Shown piece after piece: positions 8,974 through 18,856 of a stretch of DNA of 64,000 bases (positions are counted from its first letter, which is position 1; the number at the start of each line of letters is the position of its first letter). The stretch spans positions 1 through 64,000 of the forward strand of contig NZ_JANUXW010000008.1 in NCBI RefSeq assembly GCF_024834045.1, in the 5' to 3' direction. The notes beneath the pieces were generated by a model. It was not told the origin of the DNA. It did no database searches and saw only the letters and a list, made by a program, of their open reading frames with translations. Source of the stretch: Neisseria montereyensis (GTDB lineage: Bacteria; Pseudomonadota; Gammaproteobacteria; Burkholderiales; Neisseriaceae). The translations under genes and the position numbers were made by a program.

Positions 8974-9768
8974 TTATACCGCTACCGGAGCTTTGATATG
9001 CGGGTAGGGGTTGTAATCCGTCAGTTCGAAATCCTCAAAGCGGAACGAGAATAAATCGGTCACTTCCGGGTTGAGTTTCATTTTCGGCAGCGCGCGCGGG
9101 GTACGGCTTAATTGCAGTTCGGCTTGCTCGAAATGATTGCTGTATAGATGGGCATCGCCGAAGGTATGGATAAATTCACCCGCTTCCAAACCGCACACTT
9201 GGGCAACCATCATGGTCAGCAGGGCGTAGCTGGCGATATTAAACGGCACGCCCAGAAAAATATCAGCGCTGCGTTGGTAAAGTTGGCAGGAAAGTTGGCC
9301 GTTGACAATATAAAACTGAAACAGAGCATGGCACGGCGGAAGCGCCATTTCTTCAATTAAGGCCGGATTCCATGCCGAAACCATTAAGCGGCGGCTGTCG
9401 GGATTGTTTTTAATTTGTTGGATAACGTTGGCGATTTGGTCGACATGTCTGCCGTCGGGGGCGGGCCAGCTGCGCCACTGATAGCCGTAAACCGGGCCTA
9501 AATTGCCGTTTTCATCTGCCCATTCATCCCAAATAGACACTTGATTGTCTTTTAAATATTGGATATTGGTATCGCCTTTGAGAAACCAAAGCAGCTCGTG
9601 GATAATCGAACGTAAATGCAGTTTTTTAGTGGTTAGCAGCGGAAAACCTTCCCGCAAATCGAAGCGCATCTGATAGCCGAATACGGAACGGGTACCCGTA
9701 CCGGTACGGTCGGATTTATCTGCACCGTGTTCGAGTACATGGCGCATCAGGTCGAGATAGGCTTTCAT
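8974..9768 (-). CDS. thyA: Thymidylate synthase
   Basis: Converts dUMP and methylene-tetrahydrofolate to dTMP and dihydrofolate. The start at 9768 ([15 protein letters not shown]) gives 264 residues, the E. coli length, and has a GAGGA site; the longer open frame to 9882 is unlikely. It carries the DRTGTGT motif, the catalytic Cys in [13 protein letters not shown], the QRSAD phosphate-binding motif, and the C-terminal PHIKAPVAV. It stands alone, without folA beside it. Confidence 0.97.
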   Translation of the reverse strand: MKAYLDLMRHVLEHGADKSDRTGTGTRSVFGYQMRFDLREGFPLLTTKKLHLRSIIHELLWFLKGDTNIQYLKDNQVSIWDEWADENGNLGPVYGYQWRSWPAPDGRHVDQIANVIQQIKNNPDSRRLMVSAWNPALIEEMALPPCHALFQFYIVNGQLSCQLYQRSADIFLGVPFNIASYALLTMMVAQVCGLEAGEFIHTFGDAHLYSNHFEQAELQLSRTPRALPKMKLNPEVTDLFSFRFEDFELTDYNPYPHIKAPVAV

Positions 9769-10103
9769 AACAATCCTCTGAATATCTGAATAAACGTATC
9801 GGCCCGAAGCTGCGTTTGGGCGCTGTGTGTATGAAGAGGCATATTGTACCATTCCGCTGTTTAAAAGCGATACGGGTAACATATTTTATGGGGAAAATAC
9901 CGCATAAATCGGTATTGTCAAAAAACAGTTAAAGTGATTGACGTTATTATGTAGTTGGATTTCATTTCTATAAAAATGAAAGCATTAAAAAAGATAACCG
10001 ATAAATTGTAAAAATTTTAGCTTGGCAATGAAGCTGAACAAGTTTATATTTTAACTTCAAATTCATTCCGCTTTTATCAATAAAGCAATAACTAACTAAC
10101 TAA

Positions 10104-11465
<1,362 letters not shown>

Positions 11466-11487
11466 CCGGTTGCTTTCTAAAGATATA

Positions 11488-11520
11488 AAAGGCCGTCTGA
11501 AAGATTTTCAGACGGCCTTT
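11488..11520 (+). terminator. Inverted-DUS terminator after gdhA
   Basis: Fifteen-base stem AAAGGCCGTCTGAAA / TTTCAGACGGCCTTT with a 3-base loop, 22 bases past the gdhA stop. It also lies beyond the stop of the convergent RTX gene and could terminate both. Confidence 0.85.
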
Positions 11521-11559
11521 CCTTCATTTAACAGTTTGTTGGATCTATGCAGTTATTAT

Positions 11560-14500
11560 TTAAGCAATAATATTGGCTGCGCTGAAACCGGCGGCTTGTT
11601 CGCTATCGAACTTGGCAAAAACAATACTACTGTCTGCTCCTGCACTGTGATAGGCCAATGTTTGATCGGTGGTGTTGAAATGAAGATGAGATTGGTTGGT
11701 ATCGAACATAACGGCATCGTTAACCAATAAATCAGACCAGCTTAGTTGGCTTCCGTAATCGATAAACAATGATTTCATACCGCTTAAATCCAATAAATCT
11801 TCTTGGCTGTTGAAATCGGATAAATGGTCAATCGAGCCTGAGCGGATATCTTCGGCTGTAAACGCAAATACATCTTTCCCTTCGCTGCCGATAATGGTGT
11901 CGTTGCCCAAGTTGCCCCAAAGATAATCATTACCGGCACTACCTTTCAATACATCGTCACTGGTTGTGCCCTGTAGAACAGCCGTACCTTCATGATGTTC
12001 GGAATTGTCGAAGGCAGACCAATCGAAGCCGTCGTGGCCCAAATCTACTTCTTTTCCGTTAGGCAGATAAACCAGTTGACCGTCTTCTTGCTGCGGCTGC
12101 ATTTCTACACCTTTTACATGGATAATATTGCCGTCGGTATCTTCGGTTTGCACAATGGCCAGTATCGGTTTGTCGTCAATATGGATGACTGAAGTGCCAG
12201 TGGCATGAGGTGTGATAGATGTATCGAAAGCATTGGCATTTAATTTCACTTCAATACCATCAGGGAAACCATCATGATCGGTATCTGAAATATTTGGATT
12301 TGTTCCAATACGGTATTCTTGTATATCTGATAAACCATCATGATCGGTATCTATATTCCGATAATGTGCATCAGTACGATAGCCTTGGGAAAAATACTTT
12401 TGAAGTTTGATATTGTTAGCATAAAAGCTAACCATATCATGCTTTCCAAATGAACGGGTATCATGAAAAAATACTGTTGGCTTATAAGTTCCCTTTTCTC
12501 CGCTTACCCATTCTCCTTCAATAACAAACGAAGTGGTTTTTGCATGAATATCACCATTGTCATAAATAGGCGTTTTTAATAGTGCTTTAGTATTTTCTAC
12601 TGCGTTGCGTAAACCCTTGTTAGCTTCGGATAGGAAAAGCAATTTTGAGAATGTTCCTGCATTCAATTTCGCTGGATTAAATAAAGCACTACGGATGAAG
12701 TTAGGTTCCAGTGTAGGTTCTATTTGTAGATTGTGGGCTGCAAAGTATTGTGCTAAGTAGCCACCTAATGAATGGCCGGTTGAATATATTTTTGTAGGAT
12801 GGAAAGACATAATATCTTCTATGGCGTGGTGAAGATCTTTTACTTGGTCTGGGGCGATGTTGAGGGTTATTTTTAGATCCGCAGTTAGATCTCTCAAATT
12901 AGATGTTCCGCGAAAAGCAATTACGACATTTTCATATCCTGTTGCTGTTTTGCCATTTCCAAAAATAGCATAATCTAAACCACTGCCAAATACATCATTA
13001 GAATTATGAACTTTTAAAACATCCCAATATTGGTTTAATTCAGCAACATCTGCTTGATTGTTAAATTTTTTCGTATCAGTATTAATTTGTTGGATAACTG
13101 ACTGAGATTGTCGGTTAAATGCTGCTTGAAGTGTTTGATCACTTTCATATGCCAAGGTAGAAAACATTCTGAGGTCGCGATCAGATACATTCCAGCTATG
13201 AGGGAAAAGGTCTTTTGAATCAATTAGTCCGTCACCATCACTATCTTTCTGGTAAGAAGAAATAATATTTCTATCTGAAAGCTCCTTGTTTCGATAGATA
13301 TAGGCATTAATAGAATCAAAGCTACTTTGTATTGCAGGGCGGTAAAGAATATTGTTTGTGTGTTTAGGCGGTATGTTATCAATCGAATATTTCATAGAGG
13401 CCGTTTGAAAGTTCTGTGCCTGTTCGCCTATGAGTTCCAACTCCGCACCGTTTTTATAAAAAATACGGGTAACGGTTTCGGATTGGGAAGGGGTGTAATC
13501 CACTTTTTGGATAAATTCGGCGGCAGACAATCGACCCGAATCGAATTCAAAAGCTGAAACGGCAGAGCCCGATGTGCCGGATTGGTTTTTAATGGTGAGG
13601 GTGTCGCCGGTCGATTTGAGAGTAATTACCCAATCTGTGGTGTTATTGCCGTTATCAAGGCGGATAGACAAATCTTCAGGGCGGATACCGTTGCCAAAGC
13701 GTACGGTGTTGTTACCGTTATTGTCTTCAATAACATCATGGCCATAATATTTATCAAAGAAATAACGGTCGTTTCCTGCGCCGCCAAGTAGACGGTCATT
13801 ACCCGAACCGCCATCAAGATAATCATGGCCATTGTCACCGCGCATATAGTCGTTGCCACTTCCGCCATACAGTGTATCGTTTCCGTCACCTGCCAACAGT
13901 AAGTCATTACCGCCCATGCCGTAGAGAATATCTTCGCCACGTCCGGCACTTAAACGGTTGTTGCCACTGTTGCCGGTAAGGATATTGTTGGCATTATTGC
14001 CGAAGCCGTAGGTATTGCCGGAACCGGTGAGGGTGAGGTTTTCAACGTTGGTGGGTGCGGTATAGGTTACGCTGCTATAAACCGTATCGTTTCCGGCGTT
14101 GATTTCTTCGGTGATTCGGTCGTTTGAATTATCTACATAATAAACATCGTTTCCGGTACCGCCGTCTAAAATATCGTTACCATTTCCACCAAGTAGGTTG
14201 TCATTCCCCTCATTTCCATACAGTTTGTCGTCGCCATTATCACCACGCATATAGTCGTTGCCACTTCCGCCATACAGCGTATCGTTTCCATCACCTGCCA
14301 ACAGTAAGTCATTGCCGTCCATGCCGTAGAGAATGTCTTCGCCACGTCCGGCGCTTAAACGGTTGTTGCCACTATTGCCGGTAAGGATATTGTTGGCATT
14401 ATTGCCGAAGCCGTAGGTATTGCCGGAGCCGGTAAGGGTGAGGTTTTCGACATTGGTGGGTGCGGTATAGGTTACGCTGCTGTAAACCGTATCGGTTCCG

Positions 14501-15081
14501 GCGCTGATTTCTTCGGTAATTCGGTCGTTTGGGTTGTCTACATAATAAACATCGTTTCCGGTACCGCCCTGCATCGTGTCGCTTCCGGTGCCACCGTCTA
14601 AGATATCGTTACCAGCACCACCATATAGTTTGTCGTCACCATTATCACCGCGCATATAGTCGTTACCATTTCCGCCATACAAGGTATCGTTTCCGTCGCC
14701 AGCCAACAGTAAGTCATTACCGCCCATGCCGTAGAGAATGTCTTCGCCACGTCCGGCGCTTAAACGGTTATTGCCGTTGTTGCCGGTAAGGATATTGTTG
14801 GCATTGTTACCGAAGCCGTAGGTATTGCCGGAACCGGTGAGGGTGAGGTTTTCAACGTTGGTGGGTGCGGTATAGGTTACGCTGCTGTAAACCGTATCGT
14901 TTCCGGCGTTGATTTCTTCAATAATTTGGTCGTTGCTGTTGGTAATATGAAATGTATCGTTACCTAAACCACCATAAAAAATATTGTGTCCGAGACTGCC
15001 GTATAACGTGTCATCGCGGCGTGTGCCAATGATGATGACTGAATCGTTGTCATCGTTGATAATTTGTTTTACTTCGGACAT
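11560..15081 (-). CDS. RTX-family protein with class 3 lipase-like core (putative secreted lipase/phospholipase)
   Basis: The 1173-residue protein has no Sec signal peptide, as expected for type I secretion. In order it shows: N-terminal RTX nonapeptides (GGxGxDxLx) in three near-identical blocks of about 105 to 130 residues (about residues 40-430); a haemolysin-type calcium-binding-associated segment (about 440-530); and an EF-hand/TSP3-like DSDGDGLIDSKD. Next comes an alpha/beta-hydrolase core with the oxyanion motif AFRGTS and the nucleophile elbow GHSLGGYLAQ (about 760-775). Another DTDHDGLSD pair and a C-terminal RTX block with a hydrophobic end (SAANIIA) follow. An AAGGAG site precedes the ATG. 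No hlyB/hlyD/tolC genes lie nearby. The lipase fold is inferred from the motifs; the substrate is unknown. Only a degenerate DUS occurs within it. Confidence 0.85.
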   Translation of the reverse strand: MSEVKQIINDDNDSVIIIGTRRDDTLYGSLGHNIFYGGLGNDTFHITNSNDQIIEEINAGNDTVYSSVTYTAPTNVENLTLTGSGNTYGFGNNANNILTGNNGNNRLSAGRGEDILYGMGGNDLLLAGDGNDTLYGGNGNDYMRGDNGDDKLYGGAGNDILDGGTGSDTMQGGTGNDVYYVDNPNDRITEEISAGTDTVYSSVTYTAPTNVENLTLTGSGNTYGFGNNANNILTGNSGNNRLSAGRGEDILYGMDGNDLLLAGDGNDTLYGGSGNDYMRGDNGDDKLYGNEGNDNLLGGNGNDILDGGTGNDVYYVDNSNDRITEEINAGNDTVYSSVTYTAPTNVENLTLTGSGNTYGFGNNANNILTGNSGNNRLSAGRGEDILYGMGGNDLLLAGDGNDTLYGGSGNDYMRGDNGHDYLDGGSGNDRLLGGAGNDRYFFDKYYGHDVIEDNNGNNTVRFGNGIRPEDLSIRLDNGNNTTDWVITLKSTGDTLTIKNQSGTSGSAVSAFEFDSGRLSAAEFIQKVDYTPSQSETVTRIFYKNGAELELIGEQAQNFQTASMKYSIDNIPPKHTNNILYRPAIQSSFDSINAYIYRNKELSDRNIISSYQKDSDGDGLIDSKDLFPHSWNVSDRDLRMFSTLAYESDQTLQAAFNRQSQSVIQQINTDTKKFNNQADVAELNQYWDVLKVHNSNDVFGSGLDYAIFGNGKTATGYENVVIAFRGTSNLRDLTADLKITLNIAPDQVKDLHHAIEDIMSFHPTKIYSTGHSLGGYLAQYFAAHNLQIEPTLEPNFIRSALFNPAKLNAGTFSKLLFLSEANKGLRNAVENTKALLKTPIYDNGDIHAKTTSFVIEGEWVSGEKGTYKPTVFFHDTRSFGKHDMVSFYANNIKLQKYFSQGYRTDAHYRNIDTDHDGLSDIQEYRIGTNPNISDTDHDGFPDGIEVKLNANAFDTSITPHATGTSVIHIDDKPILAIVQTEDTDGNIIHVKGVEMQPQQEDGQLVYLPNGKEVDLGHDGFDWSAFDNSEHHEGTAVLQGTTSDDVLKGSAGNDYLWGNLGNDTIIGSEGKDVFAFTAEDIRSGSIDHLSDFNSQEDLLDLSGMKSLFIDYGSQLSWSDLLVNDAVMFDTNQSHLHFNTTDQTLAYHSAGADSSIVFAKFDSEQAAGFSAANIIA
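13841..14165 (-). repeat. RTX gene internal repeat, copy A
   Basis: About 320 bp that recur with very few differences at 14247-14568 and 14651-14935. Each copy encodes a block running from TVYSSVTYTAPTNVENLTL through NRLSAGRGEDILYG to NDYMRGDNG. Copy boundaries are approximate. Confidence 0.85.
14247..14568 (-). repeat. RTX gene internal repeat, copy B
   Basis: Second copy of the repeat. It differs from copy A at scattered bases, for example encoding GMDGND in place of GMGGND and SAGTDT in place of NAGNDT. Confidence 0.85.
14651..14935 (-). repeat. RTX gene internal repeat, copy C (N-terminal-most)
   Basis: Third copy, shortened at its outer edge where the sequence changes to the unique N-terminal segment (NDQIIEEINAGND). 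Confidence 0.85.
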
Positions 15082-15275
15082 TTATAAAACTCCTTTTATA
15101 TTATTAAACATTTATTTAAATTAAAACCTATGACAATATATTATTTATGATAAATCCATTTTTTTATGTGGTTTATATGAAATTTTTAATGGAAATTAAC
15201 AAATATAATATATTGATGCAATATTTTATATTATTGTTAATGTTTTTTAAATATGTTAAGTGGGTTTTATATATT

Positions 15276-15310
15276 AAAAGGCCGTCTGAAATATATTCAG
15301 GCGGCCTTTT
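15276..15310. terminator. Imperfect inverted-DUS hairpin in the 15082-15391 gap
   Basis: AAAAGGCCGTCTGAA pairs with TTCAGGCGGCCTTTT, leaving one mismatch in the second DUS (AGGC for AGAC). The surrounding 310-bp gap between the RTX gene and tal is very AT-rich and shows no other feature. The hairpin lies about 80 bp past the tal stop and may terminate tal. Confidence 0.6.
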
Positions 15311-15391
15311 AATTATTTATCATATTTTATTTAAATGATTCTTTATGAATATTTATAGTATAAAATAATATTTTTATTATAAATTAAACTG

Positions 15392-16447
15392 TTATTTTAA
15401 CGGTTCTAAAAGTTTATCAAATGCATCTTCAAACTGTTTCAAACCGTCTTCCTGCAAGCGGGCGGCAAGGGCTTCTAAGTCGATGCCTAGTTTTTCGGTT
15501 TCGGCCAATTGTGCTTCGGCGCTTTCAACATCTTGCGTTAATGTTTGTGCTGCCGTGCCGTGGTCGATAAAGGTTTTTAATGTGGCATCGGGGACGGTGT
15601 TGATGGTATCGGGGCCTATCAGATTATCTACATACAATGTGTCGGGATAGCTGGGGTTTTTTACGCCGGTAGATGCCCATAAGAGTTGTACGGGGTTGGC
15701 GCCTTGAGCTTCGAGTGCTTTGAAACGCTCGCTACCGAAAAAGTTTTGCCAGTCGCGATAGGCGGTTTTGGCCAAGGCAATGGCGATTTTGCCTTGCAGG
15801 TGTGCCGGTAGGGTGGTGTCGATGGCATTGTCGATACGGGAAAGGAAAAAACTGGCTACTACTTGGATGTTGTTGATAGGCAGGCCGGCTTTCAGACGGC
15901 TTTCGATTCCGGCAACATAGGCTTCATAGGCCTTCAAGGTTTGTCGGCGTGAAAAGATTAAGGTTAGGTTGATGCTGATACCGTCGGCAACCAATTGGGT
16001 TAGGGCTTTTATACCTTCGTCGGTAGTCGGTACTTTAATCATCACGTTTTTGCGGTTGATGGCGGCGTGCAGGCGTTTGGCTTCGGCAACGGTGCCTTCG
16101 GTGTCGTGTGATAAGTTGGGCGCCACCTCAAGGCTGACAAAACCGGTTTTACCGCCGGTTGATTCGTATTCGGGCAGGCAAACATCGCAAGCGGCTTGAA
16201 CATCGGCAATCGCCAGTGTTTCATAACGTTGTTTGGGGGTAAGGTCTTGTTGTTTCAGCTTGGTAATTTCTTCGGCATAAAGGGCGTCGCCTGCAAAAGC
16301 TTTTTGAAAAATAGCAGGGTTGGATGTAACGCCGCATACCCCCTGTTGCAACATTTTTGCCAATTCGCCACTTTGAATCAGTGAGCGAGACAGGTTATCA
16401 AGCCAGATTTGTTGGCCCAATGCTTTAATGTCCGATAAAATAGTCAT
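15392..16447 (-). CDS. tal: Transaldolase
   Basis: Pentose phosphate pathway enzyme that transfers a dihydroxyacetone unit between sugar phosphates. The 351-residue product has the conserved [12 protein letters not shown] near the N-terminus, the Schiff-base lysine in [21 protein letters not shown], and SFFLSRIDN, typical of the bacterial Tal family of this length. It diverges from kdsD, with about 86 bp between the two start codons. An internal DUS core lies near 15891. Confidence 0.95.
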   Translation of the reverse strand: MTILSDIKALGQQIWLDNLSRSLIQSGELAKMLQQGVCGVTSNPAIFQKAFAGDALYAEEITKLKQQDLTPKQRYETLAIADVQAACDVCLPEYESTGGKTGFVSLEVAPNLSHDTEGTVAEAKRLHAAINRKNVMIKVPTTDEGIKALTQLVADGISINLTLIFSRRQTLKAYEAYVAGIESRLKAGLPINNIQVVASFFLSRIDNAIDTTLPAHLQGKIAIALAKTAYRDWQNFFGSERFKALEAQGANPVQLLWASTGVKNPSYPDTLYVDNLIGPDTINTVPDATLKTFIDHGTAAQTLTQDVESAEAQLAETEKLGIDLEALAARLQEDGLKQFEDAFDKLLEPLK

Positions 16448-16533
16448 CTCTGAAATCCTTATAATTGATACTAAGTAATGGGAAATCCTAACCCGAATCT
16501 GTTTGTTTGGATAGCCCTAAGGGAAAACAAATT

Positions 16534-17508
16534 ATGTCTGATAAAGAACAATATTTAGATTGGGCCCACGAGGTTTTACGGATTGAGGCGGAAAGCCTGA
16601 ATGAAATTTCTGCGGCGTTAAATGGTGATTTTATCCGGGCGGCCGAAGCTATTTTGCATTGTAACGGGCGTGTTGTGGTTACAGGTATGGGTAAATCGGG
16701 GCATATCGGCCGTAAAATCGCGGCGACTTTGGCTTCTACCGGTACACCGGCCTTTTTTGTCCACCCCGCCGAGGCCGCTCATGGTGATTTGGGGATGATT
16801 GTTGATGGTGATGTGGTGATCGCGATTTCCAATTCAGGGGAAAGCGATGAAATTATCGCTATTATTCCGGCTTTAAAACGTAAAAATATTACCTTTATCA
16901 GTATTACGGCCAAACCGCATTCAACGATGGCACGGCATGCCGATATTCATATTACCGCCGCTGTTTCCCATGAAGCGTGCCCGTTTGGATTGGCGCCGAC
17001 CTCCAGCACGACTGCCGTTATGGCTTTGGGGGATGCGTTGGCGGTGGTATTGTTGAAGGCGAGGGAGTTTACGCCGGATGATTTTGCTTTAAGTCACCCT
17101 GCCGGCAGTTTGGGTAAACGCTTATTATTGCGTGTGGCCGATATTATGCATGGCGGCGAAGATTTACCGGCGGTAGTGAGCGGTACGTTATTAAAAGATG
17201 CCATTATTCATATGAGTGAAAAAGGTTTGGGTATGTTGGCGGTGGTGGATGAAGAAGGCCGTCTGAAAGGTATTTTTACCGATGGCGACCTGCGCCGTTT
17301 GTTTCAACAACATGATCATTTCGGCGGGTTTAAAGTAGACGATATTATGCACGTTTCCCCAAAAACCATTGCGGCAGACAAACTGGCTACCGAAGCTTTA
17401 AAACAAATGCAACAGAGCCATATCAACGGTTTATTGGTGGTAGATGAAAGCAACCTGCTTTTGGGTGCATTGAATATGCATGACATGCTTAAAGCGCGGA
17501 TTGTTTGA
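16534..17508 (+). CDS. kdsD: D-arabinose-5-phosphate isomerase KdsD
   Basis: Makes arabinose-5-phosphate, the first Kdo precursor. The ATG at 16534 follows an AAGGGA site and gives 324 residues; an upstream in-frame TTG is rejected. An N-terminal SIS domain (VVVTGMGKSGHIGRKIAATLASTGTPAFFVHPAEAAHGDLGMI, with ISNSGESDE) is followed by two CBS domains (about residues 205-320). An internal DUS at about 17258 encodes part of EGRLKG. In many proteobacteria kdsD directly precedes kdsC-lptCAB; here it is detached. Confidence 0.95.
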   Translation: MSDKEQYLDWAHEVLRIEAESLNEISAALNGDFIRAAEAILHCNGRVVVTGMGKSGHIGRKIAATLASTGTPAFFVHPAEAAHGDLGMIVDGDVVIAISNSGESDEIIAIIPALKRKNITFISITAKPHSTMARHADIHITAAVSHEACPFGLAPTSSTTAVMALGDALAVVLLKAREFTPDDFALSHPAGSLGKRLLLRVADIMHGGEDLPAVVSGTLLKDAIIHMSEKGLGMLAVVDEEGRLKGIFTDGDLRRLFQQHDHFGGFKVDDIMHVSPKTIAADKLATEALKQMQQSHINGLLVVDESNLLLGALNMHDMLKARIV

Positions 17509-17587
17509 ACCGATTGAATATAATAGATAAAATCAAGACGGGTAGCGGCCGTCTGAAATAATATTTTTGAGTGGCGCGGCTCTCAGG

Positions 17588-17593
17588 TATAAT
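17588..17593 (+). promoter_or_regulatory. Candidate -10 element TATAAT
   Basis: A consensus TATAAT 43 bases upstream of the DUF3579-GNAT start codon. No convincing -35 was found at the standard spacing, so the assignment is tentative. Confidence 0.4.
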
Positions 17594-17635
17594 CTTGTTT
17601 GTTTTGCCAAAAGCCACCACTTTGGAGAGCCGTCC

Positions 17636-18490
17636 ATGTTAGTTTTTAATCCGCACGAAATCATTATTTACGGCACAACCAGCAACGGTAAAGTATTCCG
17701 ACCCAGCGACTGGGCGGAGCGGTTGTCCGGTATTCTGTCTTCTTTCGATAAAGGCCACCGGCTTTCTTATGACGAATTTGTCCGTCCGGTATTGATTGAT
17801 AAAGTTCGTTGTGTCGCGATTGATAGGCAGTTGGAAAATATTAATCCGCCGATGTTCCGATTTCTGATGGATTTTGCCGCCGATAATGATTTGCGCGTGT
17901 TGGACTATGATACATTAGCGGCCGAACAGGAAGCCAAAGCCAAAGCGGCGCAAGCTGAAAAAGCAGAAACCGCGCCATCTGTAGCGCAAGTGCAGCCTGC
18001 TGCCGAAGAAGTGAAACAGCCTGAAGCCGAGGCTGAAGCTCATGCCGCCAGCACCGTGTTGCGAGAGATCGGCGAGCAAGAAACAGAAGTGGCTTTTGCC
18101 GCCTTGAGTATTTTACGGACATCCGTTAAAGATGTGGCCCGTTTTGTCGAACAGGTGAACCAACAACAACGCCCTCAGGGGTATCGTTTGTTGGGTATTT
18201 TTGAAGAGGGTAAGGCCAACGCGGTTGCCGTATGCGGTTTCCGTGAGCAAACCAATTTATCCGGAGGCCGTCATATCCACATTGATGATATTGTCACGAT
18301 ACCGCAAGGCCGTTCTAAAGGTTATGCCGCCCGTTTATTGGCAGAAGTGAAAAGCATTGCCAAAGAGTCGGGCATTCGTGAGGTTCATGTTAAGGCGAAT
18401 GTCGGTACGGCTTGTACGCCGGCGCACCGTTTGTATTTAGAAAACGGTTTTGAAATTGATGCATTTCATTTTATTGATTATTTAGACTAG
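17636..18490 (+). CDS. DUF3579 / GNAT acetyltransferase fusion protein
   Basis: The start at 17636 follows a GGAG site and gives 284 residues. The first about 90 residues (NPHEIIIYGTTSNGKVFRPSDWAERL ... RCVAIDRQLENINPPMFRFLMDFA) look like the betaproteobacterial DUF3579 domain. An Ala/Glu/Lys-rich linker (about residues 98-155) leads to a GNAT N-acetyltransferase domain with the acetyl-CoA binding pattern GRSKGYAARLL and a late RLYLENGFEID. The acetyl-group acceptor is unknown. Ten bases after its stop comes a 44-codon lipoprotein gene, probably cotranscribed. Confidence 0.8.
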   Translation: MLVFNPHEIIIYGTTSNGKVFRPSDWAERLSGILSSFDKGHRLSYDEFVRPVLIDKVRCVAIDRQLENINPPMFRFLMDFAADNDLRVLDYDTLAAEQEAKAKAAQAEKAETAPSVAQVQPAAEEVKQPEAEAEAHAASTVLREIGEQETEVAFAALSILRTSVKDVARFVEQVNQQQRPQGYRLLGIFEEGKANAVAVCGFREQTNLSGGRHIHIDDIVTIPQGRSKGYAARLLAEVKSIAKESGIREVHVKANVGTACTPAHRLYLENGFEIDAFHFIDYLD

Positions 18491-18499
18491 AGAGGCGGT

Positions 18500-18634
18500 A
18501 TGGGTAAACTTTATCCTTTATTGGCGGTTTTATTATTGGCTGCCTGTGCATCGCAGCCCGGTTCGGGCGGCACCGAGGTTTATGGTGAAATCAAAGGCGG
18601 TGTGGAAACTTCCCATATCAGTGTCGGCCGATAA
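18500..18634 (+). CDS. Small putative lipoprotein (44 residues)
   Basis: A short ORF beginning 10 bases after the GNAT gene, with a GAGGCGGT ribosome binding site. It encodes a lipoprotein signal (MGKLYPLLAVLLLAAC, lipobox LAAC, Cys16), then a 28-residue tail rich in Gly/Ser (SQPGSGG) ending HISVGR. Function unknown. The well-formed signal, ribosome binding site and following terminator support it as a real gene. Confidence 0.75.
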   Translation: MGKLYPLLAVLLLAACASQPGSGGTEVYGEIKGGVETSHISVGR

Positions 18635-18658
18635 CCATTATTTCGTATTTGTAAAACA

Positions 18659-18694
18659 AGAGGCCGTCTGAAACAATACTTTCAGACGGCCTCT
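18659..18694 (+). terminator. Inverted-DUS terminator
   Basis: AGGCCGTCTGAAA / TTTCAGACGGCCT hairpin with a 6-base loop, followed by CTCTTGTTTG. It ends the small lipoprotein transcript. Confidence 0.8.
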
Positions 18695-18738
18695 TGTTTG
18701 TGCGATAATTCGATAAAATTTCTGTTTGCCAAACCGCT

Positions 18739-18807
18739 ATGCCTATATTATTCGCACACTGCTGTATTTACCGTGCTGCATGTTGCAGCGGTTTTGTTGT
18801 TTTCTGA
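18739..18807 (+). CDS. Possible pyrBI leader peptide
   Basis: A 22-codon ORF (ATG at 18739, TGA at 18805-18807) that ends 7 bases before the terminator-like hairpin in front of pyrB. Its mRNA contains a perfect hairpin GCTGCA-TGT-TGCAGC (18774-18788) followed by a T-rich run, the layout expected for a transcriptional pause site. The ribosome binding site is weak, so translation is uncertain. Confidence 0.35.
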   Translation: MPILFAHCCIYRAACCSGFVVF

Positions 18808-18814
18808 ATATTGC

Positions 18815-18838
18815 GCCCGTATTTGAACGGGCTTTTTT
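18815..18838 (+). promoter_or_regulatory. Putative pyrBI attenuator (intrinsic terminator before pyrB)
   Basis: GCCCGT-ATTTGA-ACGGGC followed by TTTTTT, ending 18 bases before the pyrB ATG. It lies inside the leader, after a pause-type hairpin and a short leader ORF, which resembles the UTP-sensitive attenuator of enterobacterial pyrBI. The regulatory role is inferred. Confidence 0.6.
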
Positions 18839-18856
18839 ATGGAATAAGGGAATATC

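Noticed and set aside
15147-15338. 63-codon open frame in the gap before tal
   Set aside because: Runs through the inverted-DUS hairpin, AT-rich, no ribosome binding site; background.
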